Positions 18,328-27,277 of a DNA stretch of 64,000 nucleotides are shown here, in pieces. How positions within the stretch are numbered: position 1 is the first letter of the stretch; each line of letters begins with the position of its first letter. The translations under genes were made by a program, and so were the position numbers. The notes below the pieces were generated by a model, which was given only the letters and a program-made list of their open reading frames with translations, did not search any database and had not been told where the DNA came from. Source of the stretch: Paenibacillus sp. W2I17 (lineage in GTDB: Bacteria > Bacillota > Bacilli > Paenibacillales > Paenibacillaceae); NCBI RefSeq assembly GCF_030815985.1, contig NZ_JAUSXM010000001.1, positions 1,302,001 through 1,366,000 of the forward strand. Reading direction: 5' to 3'.

Positions 18328-21225
18328 CTATTTCAGATTAAATTCCTTGCGTTTCAACTCAATTTCATCATCAATGTACAATACATAGTCTGATAAGGCT
18401 TCACGCGGATTTTCATTTGCATTGACCACCTTACGGAAGGCGTTGTCCAGATGTCGTCCCGTGAAATAACCTCCAGGAAGCTGCGGGATTCCCTGTACCC
18501 ATTCCCATTGTTTCTCGAGATTTTGATAATCCTTCACAGGCCAAGGCAATTGCTTCAAGGCTTCGATATTGGCCGTTGGGTAACGGGCAGCCGCTCCCAT
18601 AAGACCTTCCATTTCTCTCCCGTATTCAATCTGGGTCTGATCATCAGTCCACCACTTCATGAACTTCCACGCCGCTTCCTTGTTGTCGGCATTTTCGAGC
18701 ATCATCACCGCACTCGTAGCGCTGGCCACTTCATGCCGTATGGACCCATCCGGAAGCTGTGTACCCGGAACAATCGTAAAGTCCCAGAGATTGCGGATTT
18801 CCGGAGCCATAACCGTCAGCATGTTATACGTGGTGTAATCAGCAATTCCGATCGGCATTTCCCCGGTACGGAAGCGGTTCGGAAAATCGGCTTTGAGCGG
18901 AAACTTGTAATTGGTATAAAATTGCGTCCAGCGTTTGAACGCGTCCATTGAAATCTCCGAATCCAGCGCACTTTTCTTCTGGTCTTCGGTGTAGAACGTT
19001 CCGTCATTCTGATATAACAACATCGCAAAGGTTGAATTCGGAACCAGGTTGGCATTGTTCAGCGTATCCTCTATCGGCAGATAAAACTCCATGTTATGCT
19101 TCTGCAGCACGGCGATGGCGTTATATACGTCTTGCCACGTTTTCGGCGGTTCGAGCTCCAGTTCATTCAGAATATCTTTGCGGTAAAAGAGCATTGGAAA
19201 ATGTTGCTGCTCCGGAAGGGCATATACCCCGTCGTTGTAGCGGTAAGGCGTCAATCCGCTTTCACGGAACCTGCCCGAAATTTCCTCGAAATCGGGGAAT
19301 TGGCTCAGATCCGCTGTTGCATTCCTCATCGCATAGTTCACCGGAATGTCTTCGCCCATCTGCATGGCTACATCCGGTCCTTCCCCCGAGAGTGTTGCGG
19401 GCAGCAAAATATTAGGCGGAACGAGACGTAACTGCACGGACACATCCGTATCCGGGGTAAACGAATCGTCGATCATGCCTTTCAGTACTTGGGCCTGATC
19501 TCGTCCGGTTGTGATCCATACGGTGATGGCATCCTTCTTTTGTTCCACGTTACCAATGCTGTCGTAATCTTCGGTATACGAGGCAACATATGCGCCCAGT
19601 TCGTGCTTCACCTGCTGGACGGTGCTCGCTTCCGCTTTTGGCAACGATTCACCCGGCGGAGATACGACAAGGTAATCCAACGTAATCGGCTGTTCACGTA
19701 CCGATAGAATCCATGTGCCGAGACCACCTACGTTAATTTTGAACGTATCCAGCCGTTTGGGAACCGTCTCTGGTCTGGCCGCCATATCTTCAAGCTGCAA
19801 TACCATGGCGTGAAGTACGGCCACTTTGTCACTTTGCTCACCCGTGGCCTTTTCCAGGTAATCTGCAACAGATCGCAAGGTGTCAGCTTGTCGTTCAAAC
19901 ACCTCCGTCATCTCCGGAATACGCCGTTCCAGCTGGTAATCCCGCAGTGGGTCCGGACTGTTGGAGGTGATCATTAATATTTTGCGATACATCTCATTCA
20001 GTTCCAGCACGCTGGATTCCACGGTCCGCAGCAGCGGAGCGATGTCGCCAAGTGTAACCGTCATTCGGATTCGGTGTTTTCCTTTTTCCAGATGAAACTG
20101 ATATGGCTGATCTTCTCCCGAACCCAACACCTGAGTTTGCCAAGCCGGGCTGTAGTTAAATCGAATGCGTTTCATTTCCTTAAACGGAACTTCGCCGTTA
20201 ATCGTCAGACTGCGGGTGGCATAGATGCCACGCAATTGATCCTGCTTCACCTTAAGCGCGATTTGATACAATCCGTCTTCAGGCACGTCAATTTCCCATT
20301 CAATCCATTCGCCCGGCAGTTTCCAGTTAATTCCTCCGATGGCGTTCATCCGAATTTTCGATACATTATAAGGCTCGAGTGAAGGACTTGATCGGTCCGA
20401 GATTGGTGCCAGTGTAGGAGATGATTTGCTAACAGCTTCCTCCCCCTGTACTTTCAGCATGACAGGAGCCGATTGTTTCAAGCCGAGTGAGGTATAGATT
20501 TGCTCCAGCTCTGCATAGGAAGGAACTTCGCTTTCTTGATATAACTCGATATAATCGATCGCCATGCTTTCTCTTAATGAAGTGAGCGATAACTTCTGAC
20601 TGCCTTTTTCAAAATAAAACTGAAACGGTTCCTCGAAGTACCCTGCGCTGTCCTTGAAGGAAGTCAGCTGCCATTCGGGCTGTTCCACTTGTCTTGGTCT
20701 AAGCTCGTTGCCACGATCGTCCTGCCGGACGTTGTCCTCTCGATTTCCCCATACCCTGTCAAACAGAAGAATATCGGCCCCTCTGAACGGGACCTTACCA
20801 TTAAGCTCAAGCCTGCGTTCGATCCCGGAGCTTTTGCCTTCTACGGGATAATAGTGAATGCGAATGTTGTACAAACCGCTCACTTGAACGGGAACATCCC
20901 AGCGAATGGTTCCAGTTTCCGGCGTAATTACGGCATTTCCGTCTAATCCGGCGTACCCTTGCACAACCTCAAATTCCCCATCCTCTGCCTGAATATAAGA
21001 TTCGCCTTCGATGCGTACAATTTCATCCGGTTTGGCCGTATTGTCATGAGCAGTCAGATAATGCTCATAACTGAATGAATCCTCGGTTCCCGATACCGCC
21101 TCAAAGTCCTCAAGCGCATGTACCGTTCCCGGATTACGATCCCGCGATGGATATAGTGTCCATATGGAGAGCACCAAGGCCAGGACAAGCACCAGGATTA
21201 GTCCCTTTTTCTTACGTGACCGCAT
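18328..21225 (-). CDS. Large membrane-anchored solute-binding protein with N-terminal sugar-binding-like domains
   Basis: A 965-residue exported protein, about twice the size of a normal sugar-binding protein. The N-terminal hydrophobic segment (residues 9-26) has no lipobox Cys and no clear signal-peptidase site, so it may stay as a membrane anchor. Residues about 65-235 and 300-395 look like two carbohydrate-binding-module-type beta-sandwiches, each with a G-LYNIRIHY or G-LYQIALKV strand and an LNG(K/E)VPF turn. A helical segment follows (about 400-500), then a family 1 solute-binding domain (about 560-960; compare FPMLFYRKDILNEL and AAWKFMKWWTDDQTQIEYG). The fusion suggests capture of a polymer or long oligosaccharide before hand-over to the permeases. 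AGGGGA stands 11 bases before the ATG. Confidence 0.85.
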   Translation of the reverse strand: MRSRKKKGLILVLVLALVLSIWTLYPSRDRNPGTVHALEDFEAVSGTEDSFSYEHYLTAHDNTAKPDEIVRIEGESYIQAEDGEFEVVQGYAGLDGNAVITPETGTIRWDVPVQVSGLYNIRIHYYPVEGKSSGIERRLELNGKVPFRGADILLFDRVWGNREDNVRQDDRGNELRPRQVEQPEWQLTSFKDSAGYFEEPFQFYFEKGSQKLSLTSLRESMAIDYIELYQESEVPSYAELEQIYTSLGLKQSAPVMLKVQGEEAVSKSSPTLAPISDRSSPSLEPYNVSKIRMNAIGGINWKLPGEWIEWEIDVPEDGLYQIALKVKQDQLRGIYATRSLTINGEVPFKEMKRIRFNYSPAWQTQVLGSGEDQPYQFHLEKGKHRIRMTVTLGDIAPLLRTVESSVLELNEMYRKILMITSNSPDPLRDYQLERRIPEMTEVFERQADTLRSVADYLEKATGEQSDKVAVLHAMVLQLEDMAARPETVPKRLDTFKINVGGLGTWILSVREQPITLDYLVVSPPGESLPKAEASTVQQVKHELGAYVASYTEDYDSIGNVEQKKDAITVWITTGRDQAQVLKGMIDDSFTPDTDVSVQLRLVPPNILLPATLSGEGPDVAMQMGEDIPVNYAMRNATADLSQFPDFEEISGRFRESGLTPYRYNDGVYALPEQQHFPMLFYRKDILNELELEPPKTWQDVYNAIAVLQKHNMEFYLPIEDTLNNANLVPNSTFAMLLYQNDGTFYTEDQKKSALDSEISMDAFKRWTQFYTNYKFPLKADFPNRFRTGEMPIGIADYTTYNMLTVMAPEIRNLWDFTIVPGTQLPDGSIRHEVASATSAVMMLENADNKEAAWKFMKWWTDDQTQIEYGREMEGLMGAAARYPTANIEALKQLPWPVKDYQNLEKQWEWVQGIPQLPGGYFTGRHLDNAFRKVVNANENPREALSDYVLYIDDEIELKRKEFNLK

Positions 21226-21282
21226 GTTTGAATGTATCCCCTTTCCTGTAAGCGTTGAGAGAACTGAACGATTGACTAACCC

Positions 21283-21316
21283 GGACAGACCGCACCTTCA
21301 CTGGTGCGTTCTGCCC
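21283..21316 (-). terminator. Intercistronic hairpin after first binding-protein gene
   Basis: A stem of about 14 base pairs with one mismatch and one G-T pair and a 6-base loop, within the 105-base gap between the two binding-protein genes. There is no T run, so it is more likely an mRNA-processing or stabilising hairpin that raises expression of the binding protein, as in malE-malF. Confidence 0.5.
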
Positions 21317-21330
21317 GTGTAACGTAATAC

Positions 21331-22686
21331 TTATTTGTAAACCTCATCAATCGCAGCCTGGAAAGGAGCCTTGTATTTCTCGATCAGCGTAGATACGGAT
21401 ACCCCTTCTTTGAGTTCCCCATCAAAATCCCAGAACGGCAAGGACGGGAATGTGTTATGGTCGAGAACCAACATACCTTCCGCAACCTCTCTGGCGTTGT
21501 TGATATCTGCTTCATCAGTCAGATGTGTCTCCAGTGTGGATTGTCCCGGGTACTCATAGATCGATTCGATCTCATTAATTTTCTCCCAGATGTACATCAG
21601 TTGTTCCGGATTCTTTACCGCTTTTGGAATTGTTATAGCTTGGTAACGTGACTCACCGGAGTGATACGCTGTTGCACTTGGACCTTTTGGAAACGGTACA
21701 AAACCAATATCGTAGTCCTGCATATCCGTCATAATACCTTCGACTTCGTACATGGCACCTGAATACATCAAGGTGTTGCCTTGACGGAAGAACGTGGATG
21801 GCTCTGTCCAATCGCCGCCCTCAGAAGCTCTGCCGACCTTCTCGGTAGCCAGTTTGGACAGGAAGTTCAACGCTTCTTTTGTTTTTGGATCTTCCAGATT
21901 CTGCTTATCCTCTTTGGTCAGAGAAGCCTCGTTGGAATACAGAATCGGTTCCAGCAAGCCCGTTTGAGCGAGTCCCCAAGTGTCTAGCTTGCCATCATTG
22001 TTTCGATCCTTGTTCGCTTGCTTGGCAACACTGATGAACGTATCCCAGTTCCATTCATCGGCATCCACATACTCTTGGAGTGGCTTCAAGCCGAGCTCTT
22101 GCATGAGTGTGCGATTATAGAAAATTCCGTTGATAAACGAGGACTGGTCCTCAGTAAAGCCGTAACCTTTGCCTTCATACTGCATGTATTCTTTGGTTGT
22201 TTTCTGATTGAATACCTTGTCGTTTTTAATATAATCATCCACCGGCCATAACAGATCCTGTTTGGTCAATGCCGGAATGGCATAGTTTTTGCCCAGTCTC
22301 ACCAGATCGCCAAGCGGTTCACCGGCCATCAGGGAAGCAACTACTTTTTCCTGATATTCACCAAAATCGATGGAAACATATTCAATATTAAAGTTGTGTT
22401 TTTTCTTCAGCGCTTCGAGATTCTCAAGGCGTTGAATGTTGTCCGGGTTGTTTCCCTGTATTTCCATGTCCCACCAAGCAACAACCTTGATGGTTCTGCC
22501 ACCCATGTCAAAGTCCATTTCTGGCGTGGAGTTTTCATTCTTTGGCTCGGTTTCCGCGGGTTTTTGTTCCTCCTGTGGTGTTGTCTTTTCCGGCTCGGGT
22601 TGAGCGGTAGGTGCAGAACTGCATGCAGCAATCACCAACAAGACCGCAAATACCAGGCTCAGTAGCATGAACTTGTGTTTTCTCAT
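21331..22686 (-). CDS. Sugar ABC transporter substrate-binding lipoprotein
   Basis: A family 1 solute-binding protein of 451 residues and first gene of the long operon. The signal peptide ends LLVIAAC with the lipidated Cys22, followed by a low-complexity Pro/Glu tether (about residues 25-55) that lets the domain swing from the membrane. Conserved binding-protein features include VASLMAGEPLGDLVRLG and the Trp-rich region ENEWNWDTF-like near residue 210. A strong GGGGGGAAG ribosome site precedes the ATG. A cre site lies at 22734-22747. The substrate is not evident; the operon's terminal GH5 enzyme suggests a beta-linked glycan oligomer. Confidence 0.92.
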   Translation of the reverse strand: MRKHKFMLLSLVFAVLLVIAACSSAPTAQPEPEKTTPQEEQKPAETEPKNENSTPEMDFDMGGRTIKVVAWWDMEIQGNNPDNIQRLENLEALKKKHNFNIEYVSIDFGEYQEKVVASLMAGEPLGDLVRLGKNYAIPALTKQDLLWPVDDYIKNDKVFNQKTTKEYMQYEGKGYGFTEDQSSFINGIFYNRTLMQELGLKPLQEYVDADEWNWDTFISVAKQANKDRNNDGKLDTWGLAQTGLLEPILYSNEASLTKEDKQNLEDPKTKEALNFLSKLATEKVGRASEGGDWTEPSTFFRQGNTLMYSGAMYEVEGIMTDMQDYDIGFVPFPKGPSATAYHSGESRYQAITIPKAVKNPEQLMYIWEKINEIESIYEYPGQSTLETHLTDEADINNAREVAEGMLVLDHNTFPSLPFWDFDGELKEGVSVSTLIEKYKAPFQAAIDEVYK

Positions 22687-22733
22687 CGTCTTCCCCCCTG
22701 ATTGTCGTTTGCTATCACAGTGTATCGTCCAAA

Positions 22734-22747
22734 TGAAAGCGCAAACA
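22734..22747 (+). promoter_or_regulatory. cre site in leader of long ABC operon
   Basis: The 14 bases TGAAAGCGCAAACA match the cre consensus at 13 of 14 positions. The site lies 48 bases upstream of the first gene of the operon, so CcpA would block initiation or elongation. Confidence 0.6.
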
Positions 22748-22867
22748 ACCTGCCGAAATACAGATGTTTACCCGGGCTGAATATAGATTGGCGTAATTTT
22801 GCACGAGCAAAGTGCATTATAGGTTTTAATTGGTAAAGAAATGCACTGTCTACAAAAATATGCACAT

Positions 22868-22881
22868 TGTATGCGCTTTCT
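22868..22881 (+). promoter_or_regulatory. cre-like site upstream of AraC-type regulator
   Basis: TGTATGCGCTTTCT matches the cre consensus at 12 of 14 positions. It lies about 80 bases before the AraC-type gene at 22961, in the divergent region shared with the long ABC operon. Confidence 0.35.
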
Positions 22882-22960
22882 TTTATTACCATAATGAAAT
22901 TAAGTCAAATTTCAGTTAATCTAGCGCATTACAATTCAGCAGAAGGTGAGGTATTGCTTC

Positions 22961-23728
22961 ATGTATGATATTTTACTTGTGGATTTCAGCCGTCGTTTGT
23001 GCGGAGAGTTGCAACAGATGTTGCTACGGAGCAAAGCTCAATATACTATCGCAAATTGTGTGTTCTCATCGGCCGAGGCTTTGACCGCATTGTCAGAACG
23101 AGACTTTTCCCTTGTTATGGTACATACAGAGAGGTTTGATACCGCGGGGCTCTGGTTATGCAACGACATTCGAAAAAAAAGTCAGATACCTATCCTCCTT
23201 ATGGGTGGAAGAGATCACTTCAGGTTCGTACGCAAAGCCCTGACGTATCAGGTAAATGATTATCTCCCGTATCCTGTTAGTCCTTCTACCTTACTTAACA
23301 GTCTGCATGGACTTAGATCCCATCTTGAAACCGACCCGGCACACAAAACGTCGTCGTTCTTCAAAACACCCGTTCAAATGAACGGTAAGCCCATGCACTC
23401 CAGTCATGTTATTCGTATCGTCAAGGCCTATGTACGGGATCATCTGAGTGATGAAATCACGCTGAAGAAGATCTCTGACATGCTTCATTTTAACTGTGCG
23501 TACCTTGGACAGAAGTTCAAGCTGGAAGAGAAGATGTCTTTCAATGATTATATGCTCCAGCAACGTATGGAAAAGGCACAGCAGTTGTTGTCTTCCACGA
23601 ATCTGCGAATATATGAGATTGCTATTGAGGTAGGCTATAAGGATATTGATTGGTTCTATAAAAAGTTCAAAGCGTATGCCGGATCGAGTCCCAATGCTTA
23701 TAGAAGACAAAAAATCCACACGGCCTAA
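22961..23728 (+). CDS. AraC-family regulator with degenerate receiver domain
   Basis: A 255-residue protein with a response-regulator-like N-terminal half and an AraC DNA-binding half (about 155-255, ending YEIAIEVGYKDIDWFYKKF). The receiver is degenerate: the usual acidic pair reads VDF with one Asp, the phospho-acceptor Asp is replaced by His55 in LVMVHTERF, and the conserved Lys of the KP motif is Tyr104 in YLPYPVSP. It should therefore not be phosphorylated in the normal way. The ATG at 22961 has AGGTGAGG upstream; an in-frame GTG at 22946 lies inside that site. It is divergent from the long ABC operon and is its most likely regulator. Confidence 0.85.
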   Translation: MYDILLVDFSRRLCGELQQMLLRSKAQYTIANCVFSSAEALTALSERDFSLVMVHTERFDTAGLWLCNDIRKKSQIPILLMGGRDHFRFVRKALTYQVNDYLPYPVSPSTLLNSLHGLRSHLETDPAHKTSSFFKTPVQMNGKPMHSSHVIRIVKAYVRDHLSDEITLKKISDMLHFNCAYLGQKFKLEEKMSFNDYMLQQRMEKAQQLLSSTNLRIYEIAIEVGYKDIDWFYKKFKAYAGSSPNAYRRQKIHTA

Positions 23729-23768
23729 AGGTGGATTGCCGAATCGGTTTGTTTATCAATTAGATAAC

Positions 23769-23819
23769 AACCACAAAAAAACGCAGGAAGAAGAATACAT
23801 TCTGCGTTTTTTTGTGGTT
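23769..23819. terminator. Bidirectional terminator between convergent genes
   Basis: A perfect 18-base inverted repeat (AACCACAAAAAAACGCAG and its complement) with a 15-base loop gives a T run on both strands. It serves the plus-strand AraC-type gene and the minus-strand response-regulator operon. Confidence 0.85.
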
Positions 23820-23852
23820 ATTTGGGTTTGGTCAATTCCAGAGTATTCACCA

Positions 23853-25478
23853 TTAACGTACCAAAAGGGATTCCCGGTATTCTTGGGGAGTCATTCCCGT
23901 TATTTTCTTAAAAAGTCGGGTAAACGAATGGGCAGCCTCGTACCCCACTTGAAGTGCGACCTCACGCACCATAAGATTTGTGTTCTGAAGCAATTCTTTG
24001 GCTTTCCGTATTCGGCAGTCGTCAATGAACTCTGACACGTTTATTCCCATTTCCTGCTTAAAGAATCGCGACAGATAGGATGGATTAAAATGATGAAGTT
24101 CTGCCAGTCTTACCAGAGAGAGATCTTTCTCAAGGTTCTCCTTGACGTAACTGCATAAGGAATGAATGACAACGTTAGCACGTTCCTGCTCATTTGATCT
24201 TTTGTAGCGGACTAATTCATCGGCAGCACGATATAGAAATTGTACTGCATCCTTCATGCATGTATACTCCCCTAAGTGCAGCAAGCTTCGTTGATCCGGA
24301 ATCTTCTGTTGAAGACCCCAACGATTGATCGTTGAATGCAATAATAAGGCCAGATTATAGTATGTCTCCATGGCACGTTCCATCGTAATATCCTGTTGCA
24401 GCAGTTCGCCTGCAAGCTCCTCAAATATATCGTAAAATGGCTGAATTCGTCCCGTTTCCAAATATCCTGACATAATCTCGATCCGGTTTGAGATCCGCAT
24501 GGATTCTTTGGGTACATCAGATGAGAGATCGTTGCGATGATCCGTCAGTACCATGGATACACCATCCCCAATTTTCATCCACTGGAGTAATCGCAGACGT
24601 TCATATTGTTTGGTTAACTCGGACCAATTGCAGCTTCGACTGCTTAATGAAAAAGCAATGGATACGCCGAGTGATACCATGCATGCTTCCTGTACCAGTT
24701 CCAGTGTGCCTTCTAGAAATCGCACAAGTTTATCATTTGTCATCTCTTCCTCCTGCTTCGGCTGAAGCAGCCAGATCGTATCCCCATAATGGTCCGTTAC
24801 ACTTGCGCACACTGTACGTTCATTCATCAGAGAAGAGCCGATAATGCGAACGGATTCTTGAACTTGTGTGAGGTCCGAACCTTTTTCTGGAAGATTATTG
24901 AACCGACCCAATATGAGATAAACAGGCGAGTTGATCTGTAATCTTATATCCCGTTTGGATAATTCGTCCTGCATATCCATAGTAGAATCTATAACCGCTG
25001 TACAGTCTTGAAGTAACTTCCGTAAATACTCTTTTTGCTGTATCAGTGCAAGCTGCGAATTGACTTTATGAGAATGTTCCAACAACTCAACCATGCTGTG
25101 ACTTCGCCTGATCTCTTCCATCACATCTTCTACAACAGACATTACCTTGTCATAACCTTCCGTTTTGAGCAAGTAACGCACATTAGCCATCTGAAAAGCT
25201 TGATATGCATAATCAAAATCGCTATGTCCTGTCAGAAAAATGACGCGACAATTCGGCCAACTGGCTTGAATCCGCTCTGTCAGCTCCAAGCCACTCATGC
25301 CCGGCATGCGGATGTCCGTTAGAACAATGTCAATTCTCGAACGTTGCATCCAAGACAATGCTTCTGTTGCAGAGTAGGCCTTACATACATCAAGCTGTTC
25401 GGGTATATGTCTGGCGAACGTTTCATAGAGACTATCCGTAATAATCTCCTCGTCATCTACAATCAAAAGTCGATACAT
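23853..25478 (-). CDS. Two-component response regulator, YesN/AraC type
   Basis: A 541-residue response regulator. The receiver (1-125) has the intact acidic pair in LLIVDDEE, phospho-acceptor Asp55 in VLTDIRMPG, the Thr in IFLTGH and the Lys in YLLKTEG. A middle helical region of about 300 residues leads to a C-terminal AraC-type DNA-binding domain (about 440-541, ending VGYEAAHSFTRLFKK). The ATG at 25478 has AAAGAGGGAG upstream and overlaps the end of the kinase gene by 16 bases, so the pair is translationally coupled. It probably controls a sugar-uptake or hydrolase operon; the nearest candidates are the GH43 genes and the binding protein in its own operon. Confidence 0.92.
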   Translation of the reverse strand: MYRLLIVDDEEIITDSLYETFARHIPEQLDVCKAYSATEALSWMQRSRIDIVLTDIRMPGMSGLELTERIQASWPNCRVIFLTGHSDFDYAYQAFQMANVRYLLKTEGYDKVMSVVEDVMEEIRRSHSMVELLEHSHKVNSQLALIQQKEYLRKLLQDCTAVIDSTMDMQDELSKRDIRLQINSPVYLILGRFNNLPEKGSDLTQVQESVRIIGSSLMNERTVCASVTDHYGDTIWLLQPKQEEEMTNDKLVRFLEGTLELVQEACMVSLGVSIAFSLSSRSCNWSELTKQYERLRLLQWMKIGDGVSMVLTDHRNDLSSDVPKESMRISNRIEIMSGYLETGRIQPFYDIFEELAGELLQQDITMERAMETYYNLALLLHSTINRWGLQQKIPDQRSLLHLGEYTCMKDAVQFLYRAADELVRYKRSNEQERANVVIHSLCSYVKENLEKDLSLVRLAELHHFNPSYLSRFFKQEMGINVSEFIDDCRIRKAKELLQNTNLMVREVALQVGYEAAHSFTRLFKKITGMTPQEYRESLLVR

Positions 25479-27220
25479 TCGTTTTCTCCCTCTTTCCACT
25501 GGATTCGAATTGTGACTTTTAACCCTTGCAGTTCACTTCTGGATAGGAAAAGGCCACTTCCTTCTCCATACGTCAGGACCAGACGTCGATGAATATTTAT
25601 TAATGCGGTCATTTCGTCTGTACCTCCGTCCTTATGCAAGCGTTGTTGAAGAGTTTGAATATGTTGCTCGTCCAACTCATTTCCATTATCCTCTACGGTG
25701 ATCTCGGCATATGAACCTTCCATATTAAACCCAATAATTAGAAGACCGGAGTCCGTATTCTTTTCAAGGCTGTGTTCGTAGGCATTCTCAATAATAGGTT
25801 GAATAATGAGTCTGGGAACTTTAATATGTTCCATCTCAGCAGGTAGTGACCCAAAATCAACTTTGATTCGTCTGGAGAATCGTAATTGTTGAATCTCTGT
25901 ATAGATTCGTGAATGCTCAACTTCCACTTTCAACTTCACATGATCTGTTTCATTCCGGGTAATGAACCTGAAATACTCTCCAAGCATGTTCGTGAATTGC
26001 TCAATACGTTCTGTTTCTCCTGTCCTTGCCAGTGAATTCAGAATAAAGAAGCTATTGTACAGAAAATGAGGATTAATCTGCGATTGAAGCTGTTTCAACT
26101 CGGCCCGCTGCATCATCAGTGTTTTCTTAAAATCTCGATCGATAAGGGATTGAAGATTTTCAATCATTAGATTGAAACGGGTGTAGAGGAAGCCAAATTC
26201 ATCCTTTCGGTTATGCGCAATGGGGACATCAAGCATGCCTCCCTCCATTTTTTTGAATCTTTTCACCAACAACAGCAACGGGATATGAATCAACTTGTAA
26301 CTTGAATAGAGATACGCCGTGATGGCAACAAATGATGTAATTGCAAACAGCCATGCCCAATGATAGAACTTGCTAAGTGGCTTGGTAACAATTGCCTCGG
26401 GTAGATATGTAGCTACGGATAAGCCCAGGGAGTCCATATGCAACTGACTAACATGGTACATGGTGTCCCCCACCTTCATCCGAAAGCCATCAAGTGTACC
26501 CTTTACACTGTGCTCACGGTAATTCGCGAGAATAATACTAGCTTGATGTTTATCTGTGATGGCATGCCCCGTTTTGTCCTCAATTAGAAACGTTGAACTC
26601 TCCGGGTACAAATTAAGCCGTGTGAGTTCATTCTGAAAATGGTATGTATCCAGCTCCACCTGAATGACAAAAAGCGGGGGTTCTCCTCTCGTACCTGTCA
26701 GCCTGACGGCACTTAAGTTCAAGGCGTCCTCTTTCACCGTGAAACGTGTACCTTTTCCTTGCATGCCTGAACTGAAATATAGATAAGAACTTTTATCGAA
26801 ATCATCGATGCCTTGGATCGCGGATATACTCTTGCCAACAGAAGGGATATGTACATGAACGTTTTTGATATAAGCAGTGCTATTCTTGAATGAAGCGAGC
26901 CGTTCAGTCAGGTAATTTAATGTATCACGTCGCTCAACCTGATCCATCATGTCCCAGAGAATGGCCAGACGATTGAGTTTTCGATCCTCAACGATATCAA
27001 ACTGCTGTAATTCCATCCATTCCATCTCTCTGTTCAATTCCAACACATATTGGTTCAACCGTCTCTCCGTTGACAACGATATTTCCTGGCTTGCATTGTC
27101 ATAACTCCAATGATATAGATACACGCCAAGAAGAATAAGGGGGAGCACAAATACCAGATAGGTGATTATTAATCGCGCAAATATACTGTTAAACCATGAT
27201 TTAGCTGGGATCTTGATCAA
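25463..27220 (-). CDS. Sensor histidine kinase, YesM type
   Basis: A 585-residue membrane kinase. Two membrane helices (about 15-37 and 287-308) flank an extracellular sensor of about 250 residues. A HAMP-like linker follows, then a His_kinase domain with phospho-acceptor His385 in QINPHFLYNS, the N box IIQPIIENAYEHS and the G box VEDNGNELDE. This class pairs with YesN-type AraC regulators, as here. I use the TTG at 27220, because GGAGGT lies 7 bases upstream; the in-frame ATG at 27241 precedes that site. The binding-protein gene ends 57 bases upstream, so ligand may be presented to the kinase by that protein. Confidence 0.92.
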   Translation of the reverse strand: MIKIPAKSWFNSIFARLIITYLVFVLPLILLGVYLYHWSYDNASQEISLSTERRLNQYVLELNREMEWMELQQFDIVEDRKLNRLAILWDMMDQVERRDTLNYLTERLASFKNSTAYIKNVHVHIPSVGKSISAIQGIDDFDKSSYLYFSSGMQGKGTRFTVKEDALNLSAVRLTGTRGEPPLFVIQVELDTYHFQNELTRLNLYPESSTFLIEDKTGHAITDKHQASIILANYREHSVKGTLDGFRMKVGDTMYHVSQLHMDSLGLSVATYLPEAIVTKPLSKFYHWAWLFAITSFVAITAYLYSSYKLIHIPLLLLVKRFKKMEGGMLDVPIAHNRKDEFGFLYTRFNLMIENLQSLIDRDFKKTLMMQRAELKQLQSQINPHFLYNSFFILNSLARTGETERIEQFTNMLGEYFRFITRNETDHVKLKVEVEHSRIYTEIQQLRFSRRIKVDFGSLPAEMEHIKVPRLIIQPIIENAYEHSLEKNTDSGLLIIGFNMEGSYAEITVEDNGNELDEQHIQTLQQRLHKDGGTDEMTALINIHRRLVLTYGEGSGLFLSRSELQGLKVTIRIQWKEGENECIDF

Positions 27221-27277
27221 TACATTCACCTCCAATGCCAAGGGCTGAGTGGGTTCCTTGTAAGAATAAAGTGAACA

